In this document: positions 32,681-44,560 of the stretch, in pieces
Position numbering within the stretch: position 1 is the first letter of the stretch
How the letters are laid out: every line of letters starts with the position of its first letter
DNA from: Takakia lepidozioides
Taxonomy: Eukaryota > Streptophyta > Takakiopsida > Takakiales > Takakiaceae
DNA length: 64,000 bases
Direction of reading: 5' to 3'
Assembly: GCA_030704615.1 (NCBI GenBank)
Contig: CM060732.1
Span: forward strand, 49,085,053 to 49,149,052
Program-made: the position numbers and the translations under genes
The notes under the pieces: model-generated
The model's input: only the letters and a program-made list of their open reading frames with translations
What the model was told of the DNA's origin: nothing
The model's database searches: none

Positions 32681-34055
32681 ATTTTTCGCCATTTGGCCGC
32701 CTGAAAATCCCCTTGGCGAATGAAACAAAAGGAAAATAATGTCCAAATAAGGCAATTTTCGCCAAAAACTGGGGGTCTCAAAAAGGTCCTCGCATGTGGA
32801 TCCACGGGGGGCAGCACAAATGTAGCCATGGCGGGCCCCATACAAGATGATCTGACGGGCCAGATGAGGAGTGGGTTGAGGATTGTGGGGCCTCCTCCGT
32901 TTCCCATCCCAAGGAGATGCTTGTCGCCGGTCTTGCGAGAACTATACACCTCATTTGCACCAATTAGCCTATGGTTTTCACATAGAATAGAAAGAGTTCC
33001 ATTCGTCCTATGGTTTTTAACTATTTCTGTACTTCACCTTCTATTGCTCATCAACATCCATTTGATTCGCAAATTATATGGCAAGGGTGGAAATACATGT
33101 AGCCTACCAATTCAAGGAAAATTACCTAGAGTGGGCCACTTGCACTAGCTTACACCCAATATATATAGTCACTCCTACTCCTTTTCAAAATCCCTAAAAA
33201 GAACCCCGGTTAGGGTCCGGGTTACCTATCCGGATCCGGACCCATGCCATCACCAAAAACTCGGACCCTGACCTGGGTTCATTTTTAAAATGAACCCGGA
33301 CCCGGACCCGGACCCGCCATCTAGGTCCAGAACCCATTAAAGCCGCTACTCGCGGGCCAGAATATGACATACATGTTTGGTGGGCAAGACCTTCAAGTAA
33401 AAAATAAGGCGTTTGATCATGTCTATAGGTTGCACATGGATCCTATGATGTGGGAATTGGCGACTGTCAATTGAGCAGTCAAACGATCCTAAAAATTCCC
33501 AACAATCTTCCCTAGTTCACTAGTTGACTTTCTAGAATGTTCTACTTTCTAGATAGTTCTACTATTGTCGGTGGGTTGAAAAGCAACTCACTAGTGGGTG
33601 TGGCTGCTGCAGGAGTATACTTATAAGAACAGTGACTAGAGAAGGTTGGGGCTTGGTGAGAGTGGGACCAGGTGGGATCGCGGCTTGGGGCTCGTCTTCA
33701 AGGTGGAGCGCTTGGGGTTGGTGAAGGGTGGGACCAGTTGCGTGAAGTGCTTGGGGGTGGGAGTGTTCGGGGTTGACGAAGTAGGGCTGGGGGAATTGGG
33801 TCGATCGTTGTGCTTCTAAAGGGGACTTAATATTGTCGTGTTTGCCGTATATTACCTTGTTTGCCGTGTTTGGAAGTTTTGCCGTGTTCACCTCTTCTTC
33901 CAAAATATACGTTTCCACGGTAATAGGACCCCCTCTAAACCTTGTCCTCGGTTATAGGACTTGCTTCTCCCTCCTCTAAACCCTGGGCTCACGCTTAGAG
34001 GGCAAAGCGTGAGCCGAGCTCCTGGGCTCACGCCGTAGCTACGCTCCACCACTTG

Positions 34056-36386
34056 CTGTTAAAAGCTGCGCCCACATCACCCCCACCACAGCAGTAAACC
34101 CATATACATATGCTACAAAAAAAATTGCATGCCTATATAGTTGGCAGACATTGTCCATAGATACAGCAATGGCGCACCTGAGGCGTGACTCCATGTCTAG
34201 CAATACCTCTAAAATTAACAACACACAAACAAAAAAGATTTACCCGTCACAACGCACCATTCAAAAGATCCTCGCTTCAATCACAAGAAGGTCTCATGCC
34301 GCAATAAAATTATATTCCCAACACATTGCACAACGCGACCTCCAGCTGTGTATCATTAAATCGCTTACTCCATCCCACTATCCCCCTCTATACCATGTTC
34401 AGAGTCAAGACCCCAAGCAAAGCCCCCTCTGCCTAATCACATTTGACAAAGCCTCTGCCAACATAGAACCAAAAAACAGAACAGGAACCAATCAATTATG
34501 CTTACCAAACCCATGTCCACAAAACACCTATGTTGATATCCCTCGAAACCCCATGCAGCCTACAAATACTGTCACACATCTTTTGCCGGACGCGGATAAA
34601 ATTAATTAATTTCATGGCTTTTGGACCCTCCGAGCAAACCTGTCTGGCGCCTTAAAAGGTCAATTGTTCAGCAGTACGCCTTATGTACTTAGCGCCTTGC
34701 TCATATCTCTGTGTGTAACTGATGCAACACCCCCCCCTCTCTCTCAACTGCCTTGCTACACCATGCAAGATACATCATTTGTTATTAAAAGCTACATCCA
34801 CATCGATTGGCAGCTACTGTATGCAGATACAGCATTGATGCACCTCCGGCCCGATACCACATGCAACAATATATTTAGAACTCATAACACACGAACAAAT
34901 CATACTGATTCCTTCCTAGTAACCATACACATGCAAACTATTTACAGCCTGATGTATGAATACTTTCAGAAATCCACGATGCTCTACAACCACATATCAA
35001 TTACAACGAACTGTACCTCAGCCCCCATTAAACAGCCCATGTTAGTTACAAGGTTGAGGCAGACTGAATGCCAATTACAAACGCCTGGCAACACCATGAT
35101 ACCAAAAATTCAGATACAACGTATGCTGCTTCATGATTACAGCCCTGGCCCCCCTTACCGCCATCAAAACTCAGCCATATGCACCCTACCGCCACAGTGC
35201 CCCATTCAAAAGACTCGAACCTCAATTTCAATATTATGGTCTCACATCACCAACAAATACTACCAAGTTACAAACTGCTCCAACCAACTATACATCAACA
35301 ACGGTCCGCACAACTCACAGATCATGCAATATCCCTCACCTCTCGCTACCACATATGACAAATCTCAAATCCCTAATTCACTAATGCCTCCAAATTGGGC
35401 TGTTGGCAGCCCCTATAACCTCATGCATCTCTCACAATTGCCCCACTGCAACAGGAAACAATTACCCTCACAACCTGGCAAAAGAGCTCCATCTACACTA
35501 CCAAACCAGACGCTCTCTTACCCCCGCATTCCACCCCTGCTCCTACCTGCAACCGACTCACAAATACTTGGACAGAGTCTAAATCAACCAGATACACATA
35601 GACAGGCCCCTTACTTCTGCACCGCACACCGGATCCTACGAAAACCCATTAAAAAAACCCCTGCTAATTCCACACATAATGCAGGCAGAAAGCTCATCAC
35701 ATAAAAAGGAGCTGCCATCTGTAGGACCTCCAAAAGTCAACCTTGGCCCCCCCTGCCACACTCAAAACTCACTCGTAACCACCCTGACAATCGCTCTGAC
35801 AACGTTGTATATCATTAAAATACAAATACATATCGCTCAACCTGTCAAAATACATACCATAGTTATTGTTTGGCACTCAACCTCGACTGAAGCATACCTC
35901 CCTGAGAGCTCTTGTTGCCCGGAACCAATACAACGCTTTTTAGTAATCTCCCTCCACACGTATACGAACATCCACCTTCACAATAGTCTAAAAACACTAG
36001 ATCCTCACCCCAATATTCCTCCACAACCTCTCTTGCTATCTGAGCCAATCCCACATCTCTCCCACTCCTCATTGCTATGCCAATCCTTTAACTACACCAT
36101 CGATGCAACATCCTACGATAATTTCCATCATAGACATGGCATTTGGGGAAGACCGAGGAAAACATACAATCACCATCAAAGAAAAACACCCCACCAACAT
36201 ATTTATTTTTTATTCAACAAGCCACAACAAATCCCACAAATACCCTCAGGCAGACTATATTATGTCCCAAAAATCTCCAAACAAGCTAGACGCAAACTGC
36301 AAAAATGGATGCACATCCACAAACACGCGCACCTTCATCTAATGCTCATGCGATGTGGGGACATCCACCAGAACCCAGGCCCCTGA
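34056..36386 (+). mobile_element. LINE copy A, ORF1/leader region ending in a 2A-like peptide
   Basis: Frames of 346 residues (34,664-35,704) and 235 residues (35,679-36,386) are open but rich in Thr, Pro, His and Asn, with no identified RNA-binding motif. The second ends in KLQKWMHIHKHAHLHLMLM followed by the 2A-like peptide and a TGA, after which the same frame continues into the endonuclease. The TGA may be CGA in an active copy. Confidence 0.6.
36357..36383 (+). other. 2A-like ribosome-skipping peptide GDIHQNPGP
   Basis: The peptide GDIHQNPGP is preceded by a Leu/Met-rich helix. It matches the NPGP-ending 2A-like sequences found at the start of the main ORF in several LINE clades (CR1/L2 and others), with His in place of the usual Glu. 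It sits just before the endonuclease, where separation of a leader peptide would occur. Skipping activity is inferred. Confidence 0.75.
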
Positions 36387-38051
36387 AACAACCGCCGTCA
36401 TACCCAACAGAACACACATAATCCAGTACAAACTGTTGTAAATCATCTCCCTAAGGCGGCAAAAGCTAGGTACACTTTATACTTTTATCCCGACACAATC
36501 TCTCTAAAATTGGAGTACATTCATCTACACAACCTCTTCAGTCCATATCTACCCAAAGCCACTTATGTTTTGGATCCGGATGCCCCAGAAGCGCCGCCAT
36601 ATGGTATAACCACCTATGAGTACCCAATCCTTGCCCATAATAGCTACAAACTGCGATCCCACTCTATAGATCATGTACTATTTGTATACATTATTTGTAC
36701 ATCTCCAAAGCCTAAATCTTGTAATATCATGTTATTCGAAAGCTTGGAGACCCGAATAATAACCACGCTAACAAAACTCCAAGGGTTACCAAATAACTCC
36801 TCCCACTACAAAGCCCAACCGCACCCCCTCAATTCTGTTCAAGATTCCCTTCACCTTCTTCAAGCCCCACCGGGCCATATACACCAGCTACTTACGACAT
36901 GTATCAAATCTCTACCTCCAACAATCCACCCTATTATTCAGGATATTTCTGCAGCATTTCCTTTCATCTCGCATGACATTTTATATGCCACGCTAAATAC
37001 CCTTACATATCTACCCGGTTACCAAATGACCAACCACACGCCACAATGTGACAACACACCACAGTGTGACAATGCAGTGCCCACTATACACCAACCTACA
37101 CCACCGCCACTCTCTTATACCCCAGACAACTCACAAGACAACCTTATAGACCAACCCTTAATATGCCTTACGTGGAATGTGGGATCCATTGCCTCCAGCT
37201 TGCCAACCCTTTCACTTATTCTTCAAAACTCAAACCCTACCCATATTATTCTACTCCAAGAAACCAAACTCAAATCGCACTCGCCCAACACATATATGAA
37301 CAGAATACTGCTTGACCACCACATCATCTATGGGAGCCTCCCATCGCCAGGAAAATATAATAGACGACGCTCACTACCATATCAGCCGGCTCGTGGAGGC
37401 CTAGCCATTGGTATACACAAATCCATGCACTCACAAGAAACAACTACAAATGCCTGCATCCCCACGCACCTTAAAACTCACCTCCAAATTGTTGAGATTC
37501 ACATCAGCCCTTATCCAAAACTACTTATCATTCATTTATATATGCCCTCACACCCGGACGATATAGCCCTTACCCTCGATATTCTACAACAAATTGTGAG
37601 CTTTGCTAACAACGCACTCCACTCCTTATCCGCAATCCTCCGTGCAGGTGACTTCAACAGAGACCTATCTATGTTGGGCAGGTTACATGACGGTGTACAC
37701 TTCCCTCCCTCTCCAAAAGACATAGAATGGACAACCTTTACCGAAACGCATGGATTCCAATACATCACTACAAACCAGGCTTTCTCTAGGCAAGGAGGAC
37801 TAAACTATATCTCGCATAGCCTCATTGATGGGTACTACCTCAAAATGCCTAGAAGTAATCCCACACAGCTGTACAGTACAATCCTGTATGATCCCATATA
37901 TAACTCTGACCATTACCCAGTTATTCTCCGCATCCCCGCATATATAGTACCTATAGGTCCAGTCCTAAATGGCCCCTCGCTAGACACAAGGCCACGCATT
38001 CCCACTCCTATTCCCCCCTCCTCTATTCTGGCATTCCAAGCCAAGTTTTGA
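36387..38051 (+). pseudogene. LINE copy A: AP-like endonuclease domain
   Basis: The open stretch runs from 36,510 in the frame that follows the 2A peptide. The endonuclease/exonuclease/phosphatase signature is complete: LTWNVGS (Asn), LLQETKL (Glu), AGDFNRD (Asp, Asn) and NSDHYPV (Ser-Asp-His). In working LINEs it nicks target DNA to prime reverse transcription. The frame stops with TGA at 38,049-38,051 but continues readably for about 60 more residues. A region of about 250 residues precedes the endonuclease without a known motif. Confidence 0.88.
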
Positions 38052-38605
38052 TCCATTTCTGGTACAGTTATATCTGATTTTGAAACAATACTAGATCGAT
38101 ATTCAGCAAACCCCACCCTTCAAATTTGGGAAGACGCAAGCTCCAAGCTAGAACAAATATTCACTCAAATTACAGAATCCACGCTACATACATGCACAAA
38201 GTTCCCTGATCCAATACAAACTGAATAATAAAAAATAAACGGAGGATACTTGACAAGAACATAACAGAGAAAATGGCAAGCACAATTAAATATCCACCAC
38301 AAAATCCGCAAAGCTATTACAATCCTCTCATTGACCCACGAAACCCCCAATGGAGAAATACCCCATCTATTATAGACCTAAACACAATAGTAGCTTGCAG
38401 CACAAATTTCCCGATACTCCAGAATGATGTAGACATACATACATGGCTCATATCTCTCTCCCGAATTGGTCGAGATGCAAAGAAAAAACCGTAGTCGGGT
38501 AGGCGGTTCAGTGAGCCCAACCTACATCGCAACTTACCTCGGCCCTCTAGACTATTATGCCATCACCCTCGTCAAACCCACACATGTCCAAGACAATGTA
38601 ACTAT
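38052..38605 (+). pseudogene. Decayed linker; reverse transcriptase domain missing
   Basis: Readable fragments (SDFETILDRYSANPTLQIWEDASS, then QRKWQAQLNIHHKIRKAI) are the usual endonuclease-to-RT linker, then stops accumulate. The next recognisable protein is already post-RT sequence. No YADD-type motif or RT finger/palm block appears between, so roughly 1 to 1.5 kb has been deleted from this copy. Confidence 0.6.
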
Positions 38606-39829
38606 TTGTCATACCTTCGCCAAAAATCACCTATACTTGCCTACTTCAAAACCAAACACATCACGACACTCGCCCAACTCACCACAGCTGCTGGCTACCG
38701 TCTACTCACCCCTGGTGAATTCACTCTCAAATACTCTAGAGCCACCGTCAAAACGTATAGGTATCTCTCCAACCTTCGCTCCATGTTCTGCCATAAGACT
38801 GCCTCCTGCACACTAGATTGTGACTTTCCCTGCACACTTTTTCCCCATAACAAACAAGACCTTCTCCCCCAATATAGGGCCCCCCCTGCCCCCTCTATCC
38901 TCCACATACTCAAAGCTTCTACCGCCTCAACTGATACCCCAATTCTTAACAGCCCACCCTCCCTATCCTCTTATCCCACCCCTCGTCATGGACCCGAGCC
39001 CAACCCGACCATACCCACATTTTCTGAGTCGTCTACCTCACATGCCCCTACCCAAACCCCCACCACTCAGCTAACCCCAACTAGTCCCCTGCTTCCACCC
39101 CTAACCCCGCGCTCTACCAACCCCGACAACCCGGACGCCTTCATTATCGAAGCTATCTTAGGTATCAGAACTCAAACCTCCACCGATGAATTCGGCGCTA
39201 CTTGCGTAGACACTTTCTACCTATGTAAATGGGCGGGCTACCCCTCAGAAGACAACACATGGCAAATTGAGGATGACCTTTTTGGATCTCATGATGACTG
39301 TGATCCGGCACATAACCTTGATCTCCTTACCATATTTCACAAATCTACTAACACCCACTACCTCGCTCACATACACCAACAACATGTCTCCCAAGTCCAG
39401 CCTATAGATGCCAGATTCGTCCACACCCCCTTAGTTGCTCCGGAAGTGCACATCTGCATTTCGGAATGCAACCTCGACAAAGACATACTATGCACATCCC
39501 CCACTATACACTCTGGCCGACGCATGTCCAGAATATATGCTCCTCATGGACGCTACATTGGACTCATCCCGAACGACAGACTTACTTGGTTATGGCATAG
39601 ATTTTCTACATCTGATCCGTCACCCAGCCATCTAATGCCTCCTAGGCAAGACTTTGCTACCGAACTCTACTGGCTTGTTGACCGCTACTTAGGGGATACC
39701 CCCCCCCCCCCCAAAGAAGCCCCGCCCTCTCCCCAAACTAGCACAAGCCTACTCCCACGTTACCCTCCAGCCGGACATAATATCATTCCTTATAACCTCT
39801 TTTCAAATTACACACTCCTATTACTCTAG
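38606..39829 (+). pseudogene. LINE copy A: post-RT region with chromodomain
   Basis: A 407-residue open frame starts with sequence typical of the region after RT (LAYFKTKHITTLAQLTTAAGY) and a Cys cluster (SCTLDCDFPC). A Pro/Thr-rich spacer follows. At 39,140-39,285 comes a chromodomain: FIIEAILGIR, then TFYLCKWAGYPSEDNTW and QIEDDL, with the aromatic cage positions (Tyr, Trp, Trp) present. Chromodomains read methylated histone tails and target chromoviral integrases; in a LINE the parallel role would be target-site choice (inference). A conserved block HICISECNLDKDI and LTWLWHRF follows. The same order recurs in copy B. Confidence 0.8.
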
Positions 39830-39845
39830 TCCTCTCACATGCCCA

Positions 39846-40465
39846 ATGGAGCTCTCATCGCACTCTAGCCCACATCCCCGGGACTGCATATTTGGTGCTT
39901 CTGGCTATGCCACACAACATATATGGACTGGTTGCGGGTTTGCACACCCGCCCCCAGGGCTATACGCACACGACGCCCTTCAATGGGCACGCCTAGCGAC
40001 CCAATCCTCCCCCTCAGCTACCACCATCCTCGTCTTAACTGACCAACAGTTGCGGACCTCCTCGCATCCCCTCCTCCATCTCCCCCCTAAGGTCACTACC
40101 TTAGCAGCTATTGATCCAGATCAGCTTCATTTTCACCGTACCCCTCCCTTCCCCAAATACCTAAAACACCGAGAGTCCACCCTAACCCTTATATACCATG
40201 TCCATAACCCCTGTACCCCCACCACCTTACCCACCGACTTTTCTTCCCGCCTTTCTTGCCTCCTAAGAGATACATTTGGCTTGAAGGCCACCACTTTTCC
40301 CATACCCCCTACCTTGTCCATCACTACCACCCCAGCCTGTAAGATCCCCACATGCAAATCCTGGACTAAAGCGCTACCCCGTCAATATGCCCCAATTCCC
40401 ATGCAAACCCCTAATAATAAACCTCCGGTCTTCCAGCAATCACTACATCTTAGATACCCACCTGC
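39846..40465 (+). pseudogene. LINE copy A: PCIF1-like (methyltransferase-type) domain
   Basis: Frame-shifted by one relative to the preceding open frame. It reads PLTCPMEL, then DCIFGASGY and IWTGCGFAHPPPG, then ALQWARLAT and TTILVL. Copy B has the same block with DQHFGSLG, WQGRGFEHPP, ALHWARIAA and FTILFIPN. The order D-x-x-FGS-x-G, W-x-G, xPP, helix, then a beta strand ending in Pro resembles the catalytic region of PCIF1-type adenosine methyltransferases, where the central motif is NPPF. Here Asn is replaced by His in both copies, so activity is doubtful. The assignment is by eye. Confidence 0.5.
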
Positions 40466-40870
40466 CAACTCGCATTACACTGATGGCTCCCTCACGGGCT
40501 CCCGTGCCGGCTACGGTATCTACCACGCCGCCACTAGTCAAGGAGTTGCCCTACGACTCCCAGGCCCCGCTACCATCCTACGCGCCGAGCTCATGGCTAT
40601 ACATGACGCCCTCACCCAGCTCCCTTCATTCACTCCACCCCATTACATCTTTACGGATAGTCTCACCTCCCTCTTCCTCATCCGTAACCACCTCTCCCGA
40701 CCATCCTCTCATATCCATCACCCGGATCGTAATCTCATCGCAGCCATCGCCCATCTTGCTATTTCTTTGAAACAAACAGTCCATCTTATCAAAGTTAGAT
40801 CACACACTGGCATCACTGGCAATGAGGCCGCTGACCTCCTCGCCCAACAAGGAGCTGCTCAACCACCAGT
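40466..40870 (+). pseudogene. LINE copy A: RNase H domain
   Basis: All four catalytic acids are visible: YTDGSL (Asp), LRAELMAIHDAL (Glu), IFTDSLTSL (Asp) and GNEAADLLA (Asp), with the conserved His in KVRSHTGITGN. This is a cellular-type RNase H1 fold as found at the C-terminus of several LINE clades (I, R1, Tad, plant L1 groups). It would remove the RNA strand after first-strand synthesis. Confidence 0.93.
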
Positions 40871-41920
40871 GGAACCCTCGCCGGATCCTATACATGTCGC
40901 GCATACCCACCCTTTCTGGTTCATCCACCTTGTTCCAGGCCCACTAGACCCTTGCCCGGTTCATAACCTCTCAACCACTCTTACCCAAGAAACTAGCAAA
41001 CAAGCCTCAACCTCCGCCAGCCATAATAAGTTGCACATCCAGAAATGGACGCAGTCTTCGGTCCTCCACCATAGATTATCTAAGCACTTTTGGCACACCA
41101 AAACCACAACATATGCGCAAATAAAACAAACCCTCGAATTTCGGTATGCCCAATACATGGGCCACCAGCGTAAACACATTTTTTTGGCCCCACCTCTTCA
41201 CATCCCCAAACTGCCCGTTATATGTTCACACCCACTCGGCTCGAGACACGTGGCCACACATCCTCAGCCAATATACTCACCCCACCATCCACGGCCTTCG
41301 AGTCACCCGACAACCAGACCGTTTGGCACATACATAAACTCCTATTACGCCGGCCTGAAACTCGGTGGTTCTCACTTATTAATGCCGGTACCTATCAAGG
41401 CAGACCCCCTGATCATACTCTACCATCCTGGCTACTCCCATGTTCCTGCCGACCACCCACAACATGTAAATGCCCTGCCAGACTGTGCCCAGACATACTA
41501 TTAGTTTTGGGGTTGCCTGTCAATTCCCCGCCTCCTCACGCCCCCTCTCCAAATCTTACAATACATTTTATTGAGTTCACTTTTGTAATGACCGGTACCC
41601 CAGCTCTTCTACGCTTGAAAAACGCCAAAAATACGCTCCACTCATTCTTGCACTTCGCCGTCGGGGATGGTCAACCGGCCCTTTGACCGTTATTACAGCC
41701 AGTACAAGAGGCGGCATCCACAATGCTAGCATCTCTGCTCTCCACACAAACTTCGGCATCCCTATAACCCCCATTCACAAATGCTTTAAAGCAGTCCACC
41801 TAACTGCACTTCGTTCCCTCACTGCCATTATCACCAACAAACGACAGCTTGAATTCACTCTCTCCGCGGCCCCTAGGCACCCTGGGATACCCCCAAGATC
41901 CCATATTTCTTAGGCCTTTT
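40871..41920 (+). pseudogene. LINE copy A: C-terminal zinc-knuckle-like and unknown domains (frameshifted)
   Basis: The main frame runs to 41,504, but homology to copy B jumps between all three frames after 41,150, so there are at least two indels. Shared blocks are QIKQTLEFRYAQYMG, a Cys-His knuckle with DTWPHIL, GLRVTR, LINAGTYQGRPPDH, PSWLLPCSC with C-x-C-x-ARLCPDILLVLGLP, and TVITASTRGG. The last two blocks form a domain I do not recognise; its Cys spacing suggests metal binding. Confidence 0.65.
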
Positions 41921-42016
41921 GACATCTCGTATACCCCAGGGGCCCCCCTGGGGTACCTCCCCAAACCCCTATCCTATGGTTACGGGGTGCCCTCCGGGCA
42001 CCCACTCGTTTTTATA

Positions 42017-42085
42017 GGGCCCACCCCCGAAAGGGGGTAGTAGCCGCAAGGCGAAGTGGCTCTTAGTTACGCCGGCCTCGGCCGG

Positions 42086-42122
<37 letters not shown>
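42017..42122 (+). repeat. LINE copy A 3' end: two hairpins and (CT)n tail
   Basis: Hairpin 1 is CCCCC-GAAA-GGGGG (42,024-42,037, GNRA loop). Hairpin 2 is centred on CCGGCC-TC-GGCCGG (42,072-42,085). The element then ends in GTCAT followed by about 18 CT units. The same layout is seen at the 3' end of copy B (51,001-51,090), so it is a conserved 3' recognition structure. Confidence 0.85.
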
Positions 42123-42124
<2 letters not shown>

Positions 42125-42820
42125 ACTCTTTGCCCCATCACCCATGGGAGCTACTCCCTCGCTATTCATCGAGCCAACCAAATCCAATCACTATTCCATG
42201 GCTTCGCCCTAAACCCAACAAGCGTCCACCCCACACAACCAGCTCAAACACCCCAACCACAGCCACCACAACCAAATATTATATCGTCCCCACTTGCTAT
42301 TCAACCCACAGGACACCCCGTAACACCCGCCCACACATTAGAGGAAATACAAGGCATAACTCAAAAAATGTCCTTGGATCAATATGGAGCCACATGTGTC
42401 AGAACTCTATACAATTGTCAATGGAAGGGATCAACCCCCAAACGTAACACCTGGGAAAACAATGACCAACTTTCAAGCACCTATGGTAACCCAAATCTAC
42501 ACCATAATATTCAAATGGTTACCGAATACCACCGACGAACCAACACCCACTACTTATCGCATATTCATACCCAACATGCGGATGAACCACAAGCCAACGA
42601 TATATGTTTCATCAGCCCGCCACGAAGCATCCCAAATCTACACATCTCTATAGCTGAATGTAACCCAGATAAAGACATCATGAAGTCCCAGGCCCACATT
42701 CACACTCACAATAACTTGGCACACATATATGGACCACTAGGGTACTACATTGGTAACATAACACTCCAAAGATTGGAATGGTTATGGAAAAGATTTCATC
42801 CAACCCACTCCATCTCATAG
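42123..42820 (+). pseudogene. LINE copy B, 5'-truncated: spacer and degenerate chromodomain
   Basis: The sequence starts directly at the end of the copy A tail, in the Pro/Thr/Gln-rich spacer, so copy B is truncated or was cut by copy A. TLEEIQGITQKMS, DQYGATCVRTLYNCQWKG and RNTWENNDQL align with the copy A chromodomain but lack part of the aromatic cage. SIAECNPDKDIM and LEWLWKRF match the conserved block that follows it in copy A. Confidence 0.75.
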
Positions 42821-43260
42821 ACCTGCATACGCCGTCAGCATTTGCAGTACAAGTCTCCAAACTCATCCAACGCTACACCCACGACCTACCACCCAAAACA
42901 CCCACAACAACAAACAAACTTTCACTTGCACACTCCCACTCGACCCCCGCACTCCTTCTAGACTTCCTCACCACGGAGCTGCAACTCACTCACTCATACT
43001 ACTCTAACCCTCTCACATGCCCATTGGGTTTATCTACTTACTCGAGCTTACACAACATTGATCAGCACTTTGGATCCCTGGGGGCTGCAAGGTCCCACCA
43101 ATGGCAAGGGCGAGGGTTTGAACACCCCCCTATTGCCGCTTTTGCCAGTGAAGCGCTTCATTGGGCGCGCATTGCTGCACATATGTCACCAAAATCATTC
43201 ACCATCTTATTTATTCCTAATACTAACCATAGGCCAACTCTAAACACCCAATACTAAGCG
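42821..43260 (+). pseudogene. LINE copy B: PCIF1-like domain
   Basis: Continuous in one frame: YSNPLTCPLGL, IDQHFGSLGAA, HQWQGRGFEHPPI, ASEALHWARIAAHM, FTILFIPNTNH. This copy is clearer than copy A and carries the FGS-x-G and xPP signatures of the PCIF1-type fold. The frame ends at a TAA after NTQY. See copy A for interpretation. Confidence 0.5.
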
Positions 43261-43575
43261 ACCGCCCTGGAGTATTCACGTTAGCTACATTTGAGCCTCG
43301 CTCAATCATTTATCAACCCCCACCGCCATGGCACAATTACATGAAATATCCATAACCGTTATTAACTAAACTGGTATGTGTATACCACTCACAAGAACCG
43401 CAAATACCTATCACTTTCTACCATCAACTGGACCGGATTCTAAAACATTTATTTGGTCACACTGCCACGGTTCACCCGCCTACCCAAATTCCCAACAAAT
43501 ATCCCCGAATCAATCCGGACAAACCATGGAGACATATGACCCCTAGGCCTCTTTGGGCAGCGAGACCAAAAACCT

Positions 43576-44190
43576 TTGCTATACCACTCCCAGATTTCAC
43601 GGAACCCACAGAAATGCATATATACTGATGGCTCCTTAAAAGATGCCCAAGCGGGTTATGGTATATATTTGATTGGCACCAATACCAAAATATATAGCCG
43701 TCTCCCTGGTTGCCAGAATATCCTACGAGCAGAGCTTATGGCTATACATGATGCTCTCAAGTCTCTCCCCTACCAACCTACTTCAACATACTATTTATTT
43801 ACAGACAGCTCGGTCTCCCTATACCTTCTCACCAACCAAATTTGCATGCCATCATCACATATTCACCATCTTGATATTACACTTGTAAAAGGAATCATCG
43901 ATGTTGTATCATCTTTACCGTTGCAAATCCATATACACAAAGTTCGATCTCACACATACATAATAGGTAATGACATAGCAGACCATCTTGCCCAACTTGG
44001 TGCTATTCAGCCAATCATCAACCCCTCGATCAGCCCTATCCACCGGTCGCACACATACCCGTTTTGGCTCATATCAACAAGGGCTAGATTCCCGACCATA
44101 ACACCTATACGGAATCTGCACACACACATTCAAGGCGAGACCAAACTACTCATACAAGAATCCCGCACCTACAGAAATCACTACTACATA
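43576..44190 (+). pseudogene. LINE copy B: RNase H domain, split by a TTAA element
   Basis: IYTDGSLKDA, ILRAELMAIHDAL, LFTDSSVSLYLL and IGNDIADHLAQLG keep all four catalytic acids, and KVRSHTYIIGN has the His. The coding sequence is interrupted at 44,191 by the TTAA-flanked element and resumes at 50,124. Confidence 0.92.
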
Positions 44191-44194
44191 TTAA

Positions 44195-44560
44195 CGTTTT
44201 TATGACTACGGGTGATATAAACCTTGGTAACCATGACTATACATGTGACTACGAGGTGATGAAACCCATTGTTGGGCGCATTTTAATATATTTTAATCTA
44301 ATGCAGTCATATGTTTTACTACATGACTAGGAGCCGCGGTCAAACATTGTTGACCATGAATATAAGTTTGGGTTATATAACTAGTAGTCATTCACAATAC
44401 TACACGTCAGACATGTGCCATATAAGCTTATAACTAAATGACTACACCAGTTCTACACATTGATGACATGCCATAGAAGCTTATGACTAAATGACTACAG
44501 GAGGTTTCAGAGCTCTGTTTATATGACTACATCACTACACGTGGCATCTTAAGGCATATA
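44195..44560. repeat. Left subterminal ATGACTAC repeats
   Basis: ATGACTA or close variants occur about ten times between 44,200 and 44,540, often as TAACTAAATGACTAC or TATGACTAC. The right end (49,740-50,115) has the complement, TAGTCAT. Confidence 0.8.

Larger units (their letters stand above)
31600..34055. mobile_element. Non-autonomous MULE inserted in LINE copy A
   Basis: The 9-bp word CACCACTTG flanks the segment (31,600-31,608 and 34,047-34,055). Removing 31,609-34,046 plus one duplicate rejoins a sequence that aligns with the related LINE repeat near 34,740-34,800. The ends share GTGAGCCCAGGAGC in inverse orientation. There is no transposase. The interior holds tandem and palindromic minisatellites, TA runs, and near-inverted CACGGCAAAC-rich blocks at both ends. 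Confidence 0.8.
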
